A stretch of 64,000 nucleotides of DNA from NCBI GenBank assembly GCA_032358165.1, contig JAALGY010000038.1, forward strand, positions 2,356,001 to 2,420,000, written 5' to 3'. The stretch's first letter is position 1, and each line of letters starts with the position of its first letter. The notes under the pieces are model-generated. The model had not been told where the DNA came from and searched no databases. It saw nothing but the letters and a program-made list of their open reading frames with translations. Made by a program: the position numbers and the translations under genes. Shown piece by piece: positions 35,221 through 45,841 of the stretch. The stretch is from Diplosphaera chodatii (Eukaryota > Chlorophyta > Trebouxiophyceae > Prasiolales > Stichococcaceae).

Positions 35221-36594
35221 CTATGCAGGCGGCGGGTACCTGCCTGCCTGTTGCCTGACCTTTACATCGTACTGCCGCCTGATACAAGTCACAGATGCAG
35301 TCGTCAGACTGGCAGGGTCATAAGGAGCGCCAAGGTAGGGTGCTCTGACTGTGTCGAACTGCCAAGTAGGTCACCCTTGTGCTCCTGCGCACCAAGCAGC
35401 AGCACCAACACCAGCATGCAGTTCGCTACTCGCACCTCTGCTGCTGCAGCATCATGTAGGCATCAGACTGCGCCGGGCTCAGGGGGTTGGGTGTGTTCAG
35501 CAGGTCCTGCAGCAACGTGCCCTCAACATGTCATTGTGAGCACAGCCGCCCTGTGCCGTCTTGAATGGGTGCAGATTGCCTGCTTCAAATGGGTGAAGCC
35601 TCCGTGTTGGACAACCCTGCTAATCACCTGTATGCCTGTGAGGACCTGCGGAACTGTAATGGAGGGACGCCAGCCCTCCTCCTGTACAATGTACAGTTAC
35701 ACATGTTCAGCCACACATGCCCCTGCACTTCACTATCGCGTCGCCCCGACCCAGCAGCAGGCTTTGCACCGACCCTCACGACTGTTCATGGCAGCTCTTG
35801 CACACCGCTCACAAAGATCCACAGGCCACAGTGCCATGGCCACCACCCACCTCATTCAGGATCGACAGGCAGACCGTGCCGCTGGGGTACACATTCGGGT
35901 GGAAGAACCCCGCATCAAACTTGCACTGCACAGCAACACACAACCAGGTTGCTGTGCAGTGCACCCTCGTGTGTACGCTCGGCACTTGATGCTGGTCGAC
36001 AGAACTGCCCGCCGTGGCAATCACAGCAGCACACGCTGCCATCAGTGATGCGCACCACCGGCAGGGCTGTTACTCCTTACCTTGGGCGGCCTGGCTGGGT
36101 AGTCCTCGCTGAACTCCATTGTCAGCGGATAGTACCCGCCCTCCCTGTGGTGCGAGCATGCCAGCGCTTCGAGAGTGGTGGCAGGCAGGCTGTGCACATG
36201 ACGCCCCAGTGGTCTCTGACTGCTGGACCCTTCCAGTTTGATCGTACTGCAAGGCACACTCAGGCATCCTGCCAGCTGCGGCACAGGCAGAGCTTTGCGC
36301 AGCTGTGCGGGGGCTGCCTGCTCACCAGTCGGTGCCCTGCTTGCCTGGGATGAAGCACTTCCACCTCATGAGGTCCATCGTGCTGCAGCAAAGCAGCTCG
36401 GAACCACTCAGTGCTAGTCTCACAGCACGCCGAGAACGCAAGTGCACCGAACATCAATTTTAATCAAAGCACGATGCAACTCACCCGTCAGACTGTGTTT
36501 CCGGGCGAGCGTGGAAGCCAAACGGCTTGTTCTTGCGCCAGGATTTTCGCTCCATGAGCAGGCGATTCCGGGCCAGGCCGCCATTCTCCGCCAT
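35221..36594 (-). CDS. UBC9: SUMO-conjugating enzyme E2 (UBC9/SCE1)
   Basis: This is the E2 that transfers SUMO to target proteins. Seven short exons give the whole E2 fold: [20 protein letters not shown] and [12 protein letters not shown] (36594-36482), [18 protein letters not shown] (about 36380), [20 protein letters not shown] (36145-36080), [20 protein letters not shown] with SILNE (35930-35855; the catalytic Cys is in SGTVCLSIL), [16 protein letters not shown] (35672-35620), [20 protein letters not shown] (35520-35455), and a C-terminal [18 protein letters not shown] with TAG at 35221. The basic N-terminal helix, KSWRK..PFGF and the [15 protein letters not shown] pair identify UBC9 rather than a ubiquitin E2. 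The length, about 160 residues, matches the family. Confidence 0.9.
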
Positions 36595-37541
36595 CAGGTA
36601 GCGGGCGGCTTGGAAGGGACAATCCTGACGAGCGGGTGCAGCTGCAGGAGCTGCACGGCTGTGTTCACTGGCCCACAAGCCGCTGCCACCTTGGGTACAA
36701 CCGTGCGCCGGCGCACAGCGCGCGGCGGGTGTTCAAGCAACTGGTGTGTGCCACCTTTGTTGGCCCCAGCTTTGGAAGGCCAGCAACTAGGCGCTGACCG
36801 AATGCCGATTGGTCGCACGAAAGAGCAACAGAACACAATGAGCTGCTGGCCTCGTGCCCTCGGGATCCACGGCGTCCTGTGTTCAAGAGGCCCGTGTAGC
36901 GGCCACAGGCTGACCTATCAGCTTGACAGCCGAGCACTCGAGAATAGTTTGCAGACGCAAAGTGATAGTGAGTTTGACTTTTACCTGTGCTCACGCTGCA
37001 TGACTGATCAGCACTCCAAGCCCTGCACCGGTGCACGAGCCTTGCGACCAAGCTGAAGGCTGGTGTCAGTGTCGCATATTGTGACTGTTATCTGTTTTAC
37101 GATACAACTAATGATCCACAAGCGTCAGCCGTGGAGCAAAGCCTGCTTGTTGGTGTGAGCCCAGGTCCATGTGCCAATCCCCACGCAAGCACTTGCTACA
37201 GCCCGACCTGGTAGCAGCTGCCTTTCACGAAACGCGCCCGATGCCTGCCTTCAACTCTCAACCTCATTCCGCAGATCCTGGTCGACGTCTGCACAAGGGC
37301 TCAGTGTCAGTTTGCCATCTGCACATGGTCCGAAGCATGGTGTAGCCTTGCAGCAGACTCACCCTGAGGCAGCAGCCGGATCAGCAGCATCAAGGTGCTG
37401 GCAGCTGAGGCTTTAGCTGCAGCGACACGTGCCAGCGCAATGCGACTGACCGAACGACAGCATTGCTCAGCTTGCGGAATGACGCCCGCTGCGGCCTTGA
37501 GCCTGTGAATCAGCGCAGCTTGCGAAACGCAGGCATTCAGC
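36595..37541. promoter_or_regulatory. Divergent promoter region, UBC9 / NHX
   Basis: This 0.95 kb spacer lies between divergent start codons. A minus-strand open frame covers 37307-37837 but is antisense to NHX exon 1 and has no family match. No clear TATA box was seen. Confidence 0.35.
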
Positions 37542-40500
37542 ATGTCCAGCATGCCGTACCTGGGCCAGGACCCAGCCATACCGCCACTGGCGCCGGAGCC
37601 CGCGCCCGCACCCAGCATTGAGCCCGACATCGTGGAGACGTCAAACTTCAACACAGGTGCAGTGAACACAGGTGCAGTGAACACGAGGAGCAGCGCATAG
37701 CCCGTGACAAACAAGAGCGAACCCAGGTGGAAAGATGAGCGCCAAAACCCAGCTGCTGCATGTGCGGCACGTTCGAGGCCTGACAGCCTGGCTTCACGGA
37801 GCCGTGGACCTCCGGCATGAGTGCCCATGGAGAACAAGATGGTCCAGCGTCATCATGTGTAAGCACCCTCACGCAGAAGCTTCTCTACAGTGCTGGCGTC
37901 GTCGCACAGGCCTCATGGTGCTGCTGCTGGTGCTGTGGAGCTCGGTGGGGCACATGGCGGTCCGGCGCACCAAGTATCTGGGCGAGGGCAGCTGCGCCTG
38001 CGCGATGGGCCTGCTGTCCGGCCTCATCCTGCTCATCGTGCGCCGCGCGACGGGCATGGACCGCGAGGCGCTGCGGCAGCTGCTGACCTTCAACCCGGCG
38101 GACTTCTTCACGTGAGTGTGCATGCGACTGTAATCTGCGGGATGCCTGCAGCTCGATGCTTGGTGTGCACAACACACGGGTCCCTTTTTGATGGCGGGGG
38201 ATGCTGCGCTTGCTTCGTGCGTGCCTGGGAATCAGTGCATGCTGATGCGTGCAACACCTACTCTGCAGGTATTTCTTGCCGCCGATCATCTTCTACGCGG
38301 GCCTGTCTGTGAAGAAGAAGAAGTTCTTCCGCAACTTTGCCTCCATCGCCACGCTCGGCATCCTGGGCACCTACATCCTGTTTGCCGTCATCGCGCTCGG
38401 CCTGTTCGCCATCTCGAAGCTGCCCAACCTCCTCAACCTGACGGTGCGCTGTTCACAACCCTGCTTGACCTGCGTCCTGACAACACCATTGGTGGCCGTT
38501 CCCTCGGGTCATCTGTGTAATTGTACATGAAGTGCCGCCACCACCATCAACTGCCAAGCGACTGTGCCCTGGCTGCCTAGGCTGCCATGGCCCTGGAAGA
38601 TACAGGGATCAACGAAGACTTGTATTGGCTTGTGCAGGATTGCCTGGCTTTGGGCGCGATTTTCGCCGCCACGGACACGGTGGCGGTGCTGCAGGTCATC
38701 CGGCCGGAGGAGGCCGGCATCCTGTACTCGCTGGTGTTTGGGGAGGGCGTCATGAACGACGCCACGTCCGTCGCGCTGCTGCGCGCCGTGCAGGTGCGCG
38801 TATGTCTGCGAGGCACACCAATCTTGGTTCTGATTATCGAGTCTGAGCTGCCTGTGCGGCGGTATGTTGTTGACTACACACTTCCGTGGTTTGTGGGGGA
38901 TATCTGCAAAGCAGATGCTGTGAAGATGCGCTGGCCTGGGTTGCAGGCGTACAGTGCAGCCAATAACGTGACGGAGACGTCCATGATCACCATCCTGTGG
39001 GACTTTGCGTACCTCTTTGTCGCGTCGCTGGCGCTGGGCATGACCTTCGGCCTGGGCATCGCCTTCATGCTGAAGCTGCTACGCTCGCGCGACAGCCCGC
39101 AGGTGCGACCTGCTACATCTCGGTGGAGAGGTCCAAGACGCTATCGAGCCCACACAGCCACATGCTAACTGTCCGGTTTGCAGCTCAGCTGCCGTCCTGC
39201 ATGTGGCAAGCCAAGGTCCAGCACAATCGCATGCCTACTTCAACCTTTGCGCAATCCTCCCAGTCATCTGTGATGGTGACGTCGTTCTGAAGCCTTTCAA
39301 ATGGAACCCCTGTTGGATGTGGACGGCCCCATTGTCCCCGAGCCAGCTGGACACCTGCCTGCAGGAGGTGGCGCTGATCGGGATGCTGGCGTACCTGAGC
39401 TACCTGTGCGGCGAGCTGCTGGGCATCAGCGGCATAGTGTCGCTGTTCTGCTGCGGCGTCGTCACCTCCCACTACGTGCGCGTCTGTACCCTTTTCCCTT
39501 CACCAGGGGCTGCCGTTGTTGTGGTGCAAGGGACCATCAGCACGCTGAGCGGAAGGGCATGTAGGCAGCGGCTTTTGCGCAGCACCACTGACCTGATCAT
39601 GCCCAGCAACAGGCACCGCCGCCGGTGCACCGTCTGTGCAGCATCGCAGGCGGTGCTAAGCCTGTCAACCCTGAACGTTGGAGCCGGCCTGATGCAGGCG
39701 CTGCACAATGTCACGACGCTGACGCGAGCGACCACGGTGTCGGCGTTCCAGACGCTGTCCTACATCTCCGAGGGCTGCATCTTCATCTACCTGGGCATGG
39801 ACACCCTGGACCCCATCAAGTGGCAGGTGCCCAGCTGCTACATGCCGACTACCGGAGCATGTAAACCACCCACTTTGGCTTGACCATCATGTTTCTGCTG
39901 CCGAGAAGAGCGCAAACTCAATGGACGCAAAGGCTGAGGAGGTGCACGCAGCGGCATGGGCCAATTCAATCCGGCATGAATCTGCGACTGGCAAACTGCT
40001 CTGCATGTCTCCAGCAGGTTCCCAGCGCCCACGCGCTTTGTCAGGCAGTTGGCCCCCTGCCTGCGCAGAACACGTACCCCAGCGAGCTGGTGTGGCTGTT
40101 CGTGACGCTGCTGGTGCTGCTGCTGTTCGGGCGCGCGCTGTATGTGGTGCCCTTCGCGCTGCTGCACAACATGTGGTCGCCCGAGCAGCTGGCGCCGCGC
40201 GACATCGTCGTCATCTGGTGACACCCCGCTCTGCTGGTCTCCTCGGCATTCTCGGCGGCACGGTTGTGCACCCGTGCATCTCTCGACAGCCGCGGTGGCA
40301 GCTGGGGGGTTGGCAGGTGTAGCAACCTGACGCTGTTCTGCGAGACGCCAATGCGGATCCTGCAATGCAGTACAGCCGTCGCTGTGTAGCCCCCACACCA
40401 GCAGCAGGAGCCGCAGCTCCGCAGTCTTCCCTAACATCACGACTTGCCCGCAGGTGGGGCGGGCTGATGCGGGGCGCGGTCTCGGTGGCGCTGATCTACC

Positions 40501-42994
40501 GATACTTCGACCCGCACGGCGCGGCCGCTCTGGACGGCCATCGCTCCACGCTGATCACCACCACGCTGCTGCTGGTGCTGTTCTCCACCATGGCGCTGGG
40601 CGGCCTCACGCAGCCGATGCTGGACTACATCCAGGGCCCCGCGGGTGCGCGTGATTGATGCAAGGGTCAGGCCACAGGTAGACTTTAGGGACCCGTTTTC
40701 GCGTCGGCCCGCTGTGACTGTGTCTGCTGACGGCGGTTGGCAGCCGCTGTGTTCCACGTCAAGACTGATCCTGTTTGCAGGGATCCTGTGTCATGTGGTT
40801 TCCGGACTCACAGTTCAAACCTCACAGCAGGCCACTGAGTTGTGCACGTGCTGTATGAAGCACAGACCGACTGTTGAGGAGCCCAAACCATTTGTTGACC
40901 ATCTCACATGTGAACCCGGGCCCGATGCTCTGCACACGCGCAGGCGAGCCGCTGAGCCACATGATGGAGCTCATGCCGCACAGCATGCGGCGGCGGCGGC
41001 AGGGCGCCGGCGGCCTCGGTGGCAGGGGAGGGCGCGGTGGCGGCGGCGGCGGCGGCGGCAGCGGCAGCTACGCAGTGGTCGACATGGCGGGGCTGGAGGA
41101 CGGCGGCGGGCGATCAAACCCCGATGGTGAGGGTCCTGCTCTGTCACTGACATCCTGTGACACGCTCCACTGTGTTTGCTGACCAGAACGCCGTGTAACA
41201 AGCACAGCATGGACAAACGACATGGTCATGGCGGTTGCCGCCTAAGCCAGACTGTGCTGCGGCAAACTCACGTGGCAACTGTGCTAGTCTCAATCAATCT
41301 CGGGCGTTTCATCGACGGTCGAATGTCTGGCAGGCCGGGGCGTGCTGGGCGGCCTCAGCAGCCGCATGTCTTTCAACGACATGAGCGACTTCAGCCTGGA
41401 GGCGTCGGACGAGGGCGACTCGCCGCCATCATTCAGCGCCCCCAAAGGTGCGCACCACAGCAGCGCTTGCGCCAGCGGTACGGCAGCCACAGCTGCGTCC
41501 GCCGCTGTAGGGTCGCATGTGGTGTGTTCAGGGCGGCCTCCCTGTGGCCTGTCCATCTCAGCCGCCTCACCGCATCGGCACGTGGCCGACACGGCTCACG
41601 AGGCAGGAAGCCAGCACCACCGTCGTGGCAACCTGCTGTGCACAATTTGCAGGCGAGCACTGGTGGGACGGCCGCCGGACGCCCCCCCGGCAGCGGCAGC
41701 AGTGGCAGGAGGAGCCGTCCCGCTTGGGCGGCGGCGGCGGCGGCACCCGGCGAAACGGGGCAGTCAGCGGCTACGTGTCCCCGCCGCCGGTCCCCCGGCA
41801 GGGCAGCGGCGGCCGCGCAGGTGGGTGCTCAGGGTTTAGGGTGTAGCCTCAGTCGCGTGCGCTGGCAGCCGTGCAACAGGGCCCGAAGCCGATCGTGTGC
41901 CCGGCGGCATGTGCCTGAGCGCATGTAGCTCGCAGCTGTGCATCAGCCAGACCCTGCACGGTGCGTTCATGTGCATGTGTTTCGGGGCAGAGTGCGCGTG
42001 TCATGCTCTCCCGCTGCTGCCATAGGTTGCCGGTGGTTTCCCTGTTCGGTGTGGACGTGCACCTCTGCACCCTAGCCTGTCTCCAGCCTCGCAGATGGCT
42101 CAGGCAGCTTGACCAGCATTCAGCAGCCTGACACGCTGTGGATGCACCAAACAGGCGGGAGCAGCGCGCAGCCCGGGCGGCTGTACGCGCCGCCGGTCAT
42201 CGGCGGCGCGGCGCGGAGGCAGCAGGAAGCGGAGGAAGCGGCCGACGGCATCGTCTTCGGGCGCGACGAGGGGGATGAGGTGCAGGCGGACCCCATTGCG
42301 CGTGACACGGCGGCCCTGGAGCAGATGGAGGCCGCCGCTGACGGCCAGGTGGGTCATCACTCTGGCTTTTCCTTGACACTGGTGGCAGTGTCTGCGCAAG
42401 GCACACTAGCTGACCCCAAGTTCGTGCATCCCACGACAGCAGTGGCGCACCAGTGGATGCTCGGGAGGGGCTGTGCCGGCCTGCTGTCACCGCGGTGCAC
42501 TGCTGGCTGCAGGAAGCAGCAGCGCATGGGCCAGCAGCTCGGCAGCAGCAGCAGCAGCAGCAGCAGCCGCCACAGCCGCTGATCTCGCTCGCACGGGAAA
42601 TGTCCACCGGCGAGTCGCCGTCAGCCATCGCAGCGTTGTGGCGGACGTTTGACGCGCAGTACATGCAGGTCCGCACCAAGCTTGGATTCAACATATGTTG
42701 ATGTTCCAGGCAGTGTCCTGTTGAAGGCCTTGCATCCCCCCAATGGGACAGTTGCGATACCACCACCTCACATGTTGCACTGATGTCGCAATGTTCCTGC
42801 AGCGCGCTTCTGATCTAGTCCCAATCCCATATGTCACTTGTTGCCATGATTTGACGTCATGGCAGTACCAGGCCTTGTGCTTGCAGCCAATCTTTGGCGG
42901 TCCAGGATCGATGCAGCGTAATGACCGGGAGGCCATGGCAGAGCTGGCGGAGACAGCCGAGACGGGGCCCAGCTTCCCGCCCAGCAATACATGA
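37542..42994 (+). CDS. NHX-type Na+(K+)/H+ exchanger (CPA1 family)
   Basis: This is a membrane cation/proton antiporter of the NHX/NHE type, probably vacuolar or endosomal. Exon 1 (37542-37656) codes for a Pro-rich N-terminus MSSMPYLGQDPAIPPLAPEP. Exon 2 (37910-38111) begins TM1, GLMVLLLVLWSSVGHMAVRR. Exon 3 holds the amiloride-binding-like FLPPIIFYAGLSVKKKKFFR. Further exons give GAIFAATDTVAVLQVIRPEE, YSLVFGEGVMNDATSVALL, AYLSYLCGELLGISGIVSLF, HNVTTLTRATTVSAFQTLSY, ISEGCIFIYLGMDTLDPIKW, RALYVVPFALLHN and WGGLMRGAVSVALIYRYFDP. The ATD and ND motifs of the transport core are intact. The C-terminal tail is long and Gly/Ser/Gln-rich with a poly-Gln run (42545-42570), but it ends with the plant-like LWRTFDAQYMQ and PIFGGPG motif; the TGA is at 42992. 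The tail is longer than in Arabidopsis NHX1 and may be regulatory. Confidence 0.9.
37642..37675 (+). repeat. 15-bp tandem duplication across the NHX exon 1 donor
   Basis: The unit AACACAGGTGCAGTG occurs twice in a row. Each copy carries an identical donor (CACAG/GTGCAGTG), 15 bp apart. Use of the second donor would add five residues in frame. Confidence 0.75.
42541..42575 (+). repeat. CAG microsatellite coding poly-Gln in NHX tail
   Basis: A run of CAG triplets encodes about eight consecutive Gln followed by Pro in the exon that carries LISLAREMSTGESPS. It is length-variable in principle. Confidence 0.7.
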
Positions 42995-43494
42995 GTGCAT
43001 CCAGCACGTGTGTGGGCTTGCGGCTGACGCTCTAGGGAGAGCGTCAGCTACACCAGTGGCATCAGTGCTGTATCGCTGCCCTTGAGCTCAGTTGTACATG
43101 TACATCACATGCACAGTGTGGTTCTGATTTGAGATTATGGCAGGCAGAAGTGATATCTTGCATATATGGTTCGCGCTTACAGCGCTAAAGGTGACCTTGC
43201 TCAACACTATGGTAGAATCAATCCTGTGTGCATGATGGCCATCAACCAACCAACATGGTGGCCAAATCATGTACGCACATGTCTGCATCTAAACAATCGT
43301 TGCCATGCAGCATTGCGCATGCAGCATGGCAATGCAAAAATGAAGAATCGACTAAGGAAGCGTGCGCCCTACACTAAGCATCACCTACATCGCCTCCAAA
43401 AATGAGTTTGCATTACGGCAGCGTCACAATGCAGCTATCACTGTGCAAAATTGAGTGTCAGCTATGGGTTCGATTCTAGTGCGCTGGCCCCACG
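42995..43494. other. Convergent intergenic spacer with hairpin
   Basis: This is the 3' UTR region of the NHX and methyltransferase genes. It holds a perfect 11-bp hairpin at 43023-43048. The rest (43100-43440) is AT-richer, with no exons. Confidence 0.4.
43023..43048. repeat. 11-bp perfect hairpin, 4-nt loop, just after NHX stop
   Basis: The arms GCTGACGCTCT (43023-43033) and AGAGCGTCAGC (43038-43048) are exact reverse complements around AGGG. It begins 29 bases after the NHX stop and so lies in the 3' UTR. Confidence 0.85.
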
Positions 43495-45378
43495 TCACGC
43501 GGCCATCAAAATGCGCAGCAGCTCATCGCTGCGGTCCATGGGGCTCGAGCCTGCACACGCACATGGATGATGAATCAGGAGAGCACAGCTGGCAGGCACA
43601 GCCTACAGAGGAGCAGCAACAGGAAGGTTGCAGGAGAAGTGACGCCACAGGGCAGCAGCTAGAGCGCCGGGAGCATCACGAGCCGCACCCGTGCTCCCGG
43701 TGCTCGAGTCGGCGGCGGAGCCGCGCTCGTCGCCGCTGGAGCCCTCCTCCGACGTGCTGCCGTCGCGCTCCAGGGGGGGCGGGCCGTCGCCCTCGAGGGC
43801 CTCCGCCTTGCGCAGCAGCACCCCCGCCAGCCGGTAGCTGCCCTCGCTGAAATACGCGCGCCCCTCGGCCCGCATGCCCTTGATCCACTCCAGCACCTGT
43901 GCATGCCACATGTCAGCACATCAGATTGTTCCAAACACTGCTGCAGCGCAGCAACCGCCCAACAGGAGGCACTGTACCTGCCTGCCTGCTCAGGCCTCAT
44001 GGCCACGTGAAAGCTCACCATCAGTGTTTTTCGCATGCATGAAGGTTGTGTCGCCTGCGGTCATGCAGGTGGCCGACACAGCAGCGCACGCACCTTGGGC
44101 TCGGAGCTGTAGGCGCCAAAGGGCAGGTCGGTCACTCGGTAGTCGACCACCGAGTAGCCCTCGTTCTTGGCGTGCGCAAGCGTGCGCACCGGGTCGCAGT
44201 AGGAGCACAGCAGCAGCATCGCGGTGCCGAAGCCCATGGACATCAGGTCCTGCGCGGTCAGGGGCAGAACACATGGACGCTGGTTTGTGAGTGCGGGCAC
44301 CATGTGTGCTAGTGCATGGCACCGCTATGCGCTGGGTCAAAACATGTTAGCAATGTGGTGTCGACATGTCGGTGAAGATTGCCCAGGCACAGCGGTGCAT
44401 GCGAGCTGGTCACATCCAGCTGAGCTGAACGACACAGAGCCCGTTGGCGCAGGCACCAGGTGCCAGCAGTCAAAATGCGAGATCGTCCTTCACATCCTGC
44501 AGACGCGCGTCCCAGTCAGACTGGCGACGCACCCTAGTGAGGTTGGCGCCGTCGGGGCCGCCGTGCAGCGCCGGCATCAGCAGGTCGTCGTCGGGCGCCG
44601 CGATGTAGGGCGGGTTGGCCACCAGCGCCTCGGCCCCCGGCAGCGCGGCCGCGCCGGCGAAGAAGCAGCTGTTGTGCACCTGCAGAGCGGCGTGCGGCAC
44701 TTGGTTGTTGCTATGCGCGCAGCGTGTCGGAGGGCGTTGGCGATTGGGCACGGCCGTCCAGCAGGGAGCCAGGCGATCCGTACCTTGAAGGAATTCTGCA
44801 GCTTCATGGCCTGCGCGCTGCGCTGGGCCAGAGCGGCCGCCTTGGGATTCAGTTCAAACCTGCGCCGACAAAACCCAGTGAGCGGTGAGTGCACGCAGCA
44901 CTCATGCTGCGACCATTCGCGTCGCAATACGCGCGCAAGTGGCAGAGGAGACGGATGAGCCGCACCCATGGATCTCGCCATCAAAATCGCTGCGGGCCAG
45001 TGCATTGAGCACCGGGGACCCGTCGCCGCTGCCAAACTCGATGACAGTGCTGCAGTGCTCGGCGTCAAATACCAGCTCCTGCAGGCAGGCGCTGTAGAAG
45101 GTGCTCTCCTCGTCGCACACAAAAACGTCGCGGGGGTCCAGGAAGCTGACCGCCGGCGGCGGCTGCCTGAATGGCTCCAGGGCCGGGTGCTTGATCAGCG
45201 TGTCGGCCGCCGCCGCCGGGGCCTGAGCTACCGCAGAGGTGAACGGCATGATGTTGTTGCGCTGAGCTCGCTGCTGAGGGTCGGTGCTGGGCGGGGCAGC
45301 AGTGTGTGGTGTGCTGCGCCGCTGCTGAGTCGGACTACTGGCTACCTGGCTAGATTGAGCGCTGCAGACGGCGCGCAT
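43495..45378 (-). CDS. SAM-dependent methyltransferase with NPPY motif (HemK-like)
   Basis: This is a class I methyltransferase. The first exon (45378-44967, ATG at 45378) begins with a Ser/Gln/Pro-rich targeting-like stretch, then RDVFVCDEESTFYSACLQEL and the SAM-binding motif I, VIEFGSGDGSPVLNAL. Exon 2 has FELNPKAAALAQRSAQAMKL. Exon 3 carries ALVANPPYIAAPDDDLLMPA; NPPY is the active-site motif of N-methyltransferases acting on planar amide or amine groups (HemK/PrmC, DNA adenine enzymes). Exon 4 has SMGFGTAMLLLCSYCDPVRT. Exon 5 has a helical segment EGRAYFSEGSYRLAGVLLRK and an acidic Ser-rich insert. The final exon (43553-43495) ends SPMDRSDELLRILMAA and TGA. The family is clear and the substrate is not; a plastid release-factor-type or metabolite methyltransferase are both possible. 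Confidence 0.72.
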
Positions 45379-45841
45379 GCCCCCAGAATAATGACGATCA
45401 AGTTGTTTGGGGTCTCTATCCGAGTGCGGGGTGCTACGTCATCAATGTCAGCACCTGCACCTATTGTGTGTAAACCGAAGCAGAAGTCACGAACGAATTC
45501 GCAGTGCTAGACGCTCCACACCGCGCTAAACAATGTCAGTGTGCAGATTGGCACTCAGACACCAAGATTGGGTGACGACAGCCGATTCAGGACTTGTAGG
45601 ATCGCGGTGGAGCTGCGCGTCAGTTGCCAGTTCATCACTTCGGGGCCTCTTCTGCCATGTGCGCACGTGACGCCCGTCCGACTCGACACGCATAATTCCG
45701 TTCTCATCTCACCTTGATTATCAAGTAAGAGCGCTGGTGTGACACCAGATAAGTTATATAAGACTACTTCAGGGGGTTGCGGCGAACAGAACGCGGCGCC
45801 TGGGTCTTTATACTTGTGCACTTTCGAGCTGCAGAACCAGC
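45379..45841. promoter_or_regulatory. Divergent promoter, methyltransferase / diiron protein, with TATA box
   Basis: This 463 bp head-to-head spacer contains TATATAAG at 45755-45762, about 80 bases before the proposed ATG at 45842. That makes it a reasonable core promoter for the plus-strand gene. Confidence 0.45.
45755..45762 (+). promoter_or_regulatory. TATA box
   Basis: TATATAAG in otherwise mixed sequence, at a fitting distance upstream of the plus-strand gene that begins near 45842. Confidence 0.4.

Noticed and set aside
35221..36594. Ordinary ubiquitin E2
   Set aside because: The N-terminal basic helix and the KSWRK/PFGF and [11 protein letters not shown] motifs are specific for UBC9.
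37307..37837. 176-residue minus-strand ORF upstream of UBC9
   Set aside because: It overlaps NHX exon 1 in antisense. The plus-strand reading splices in phase into the first NHX membrane helix, so the minus frame is a shadow.
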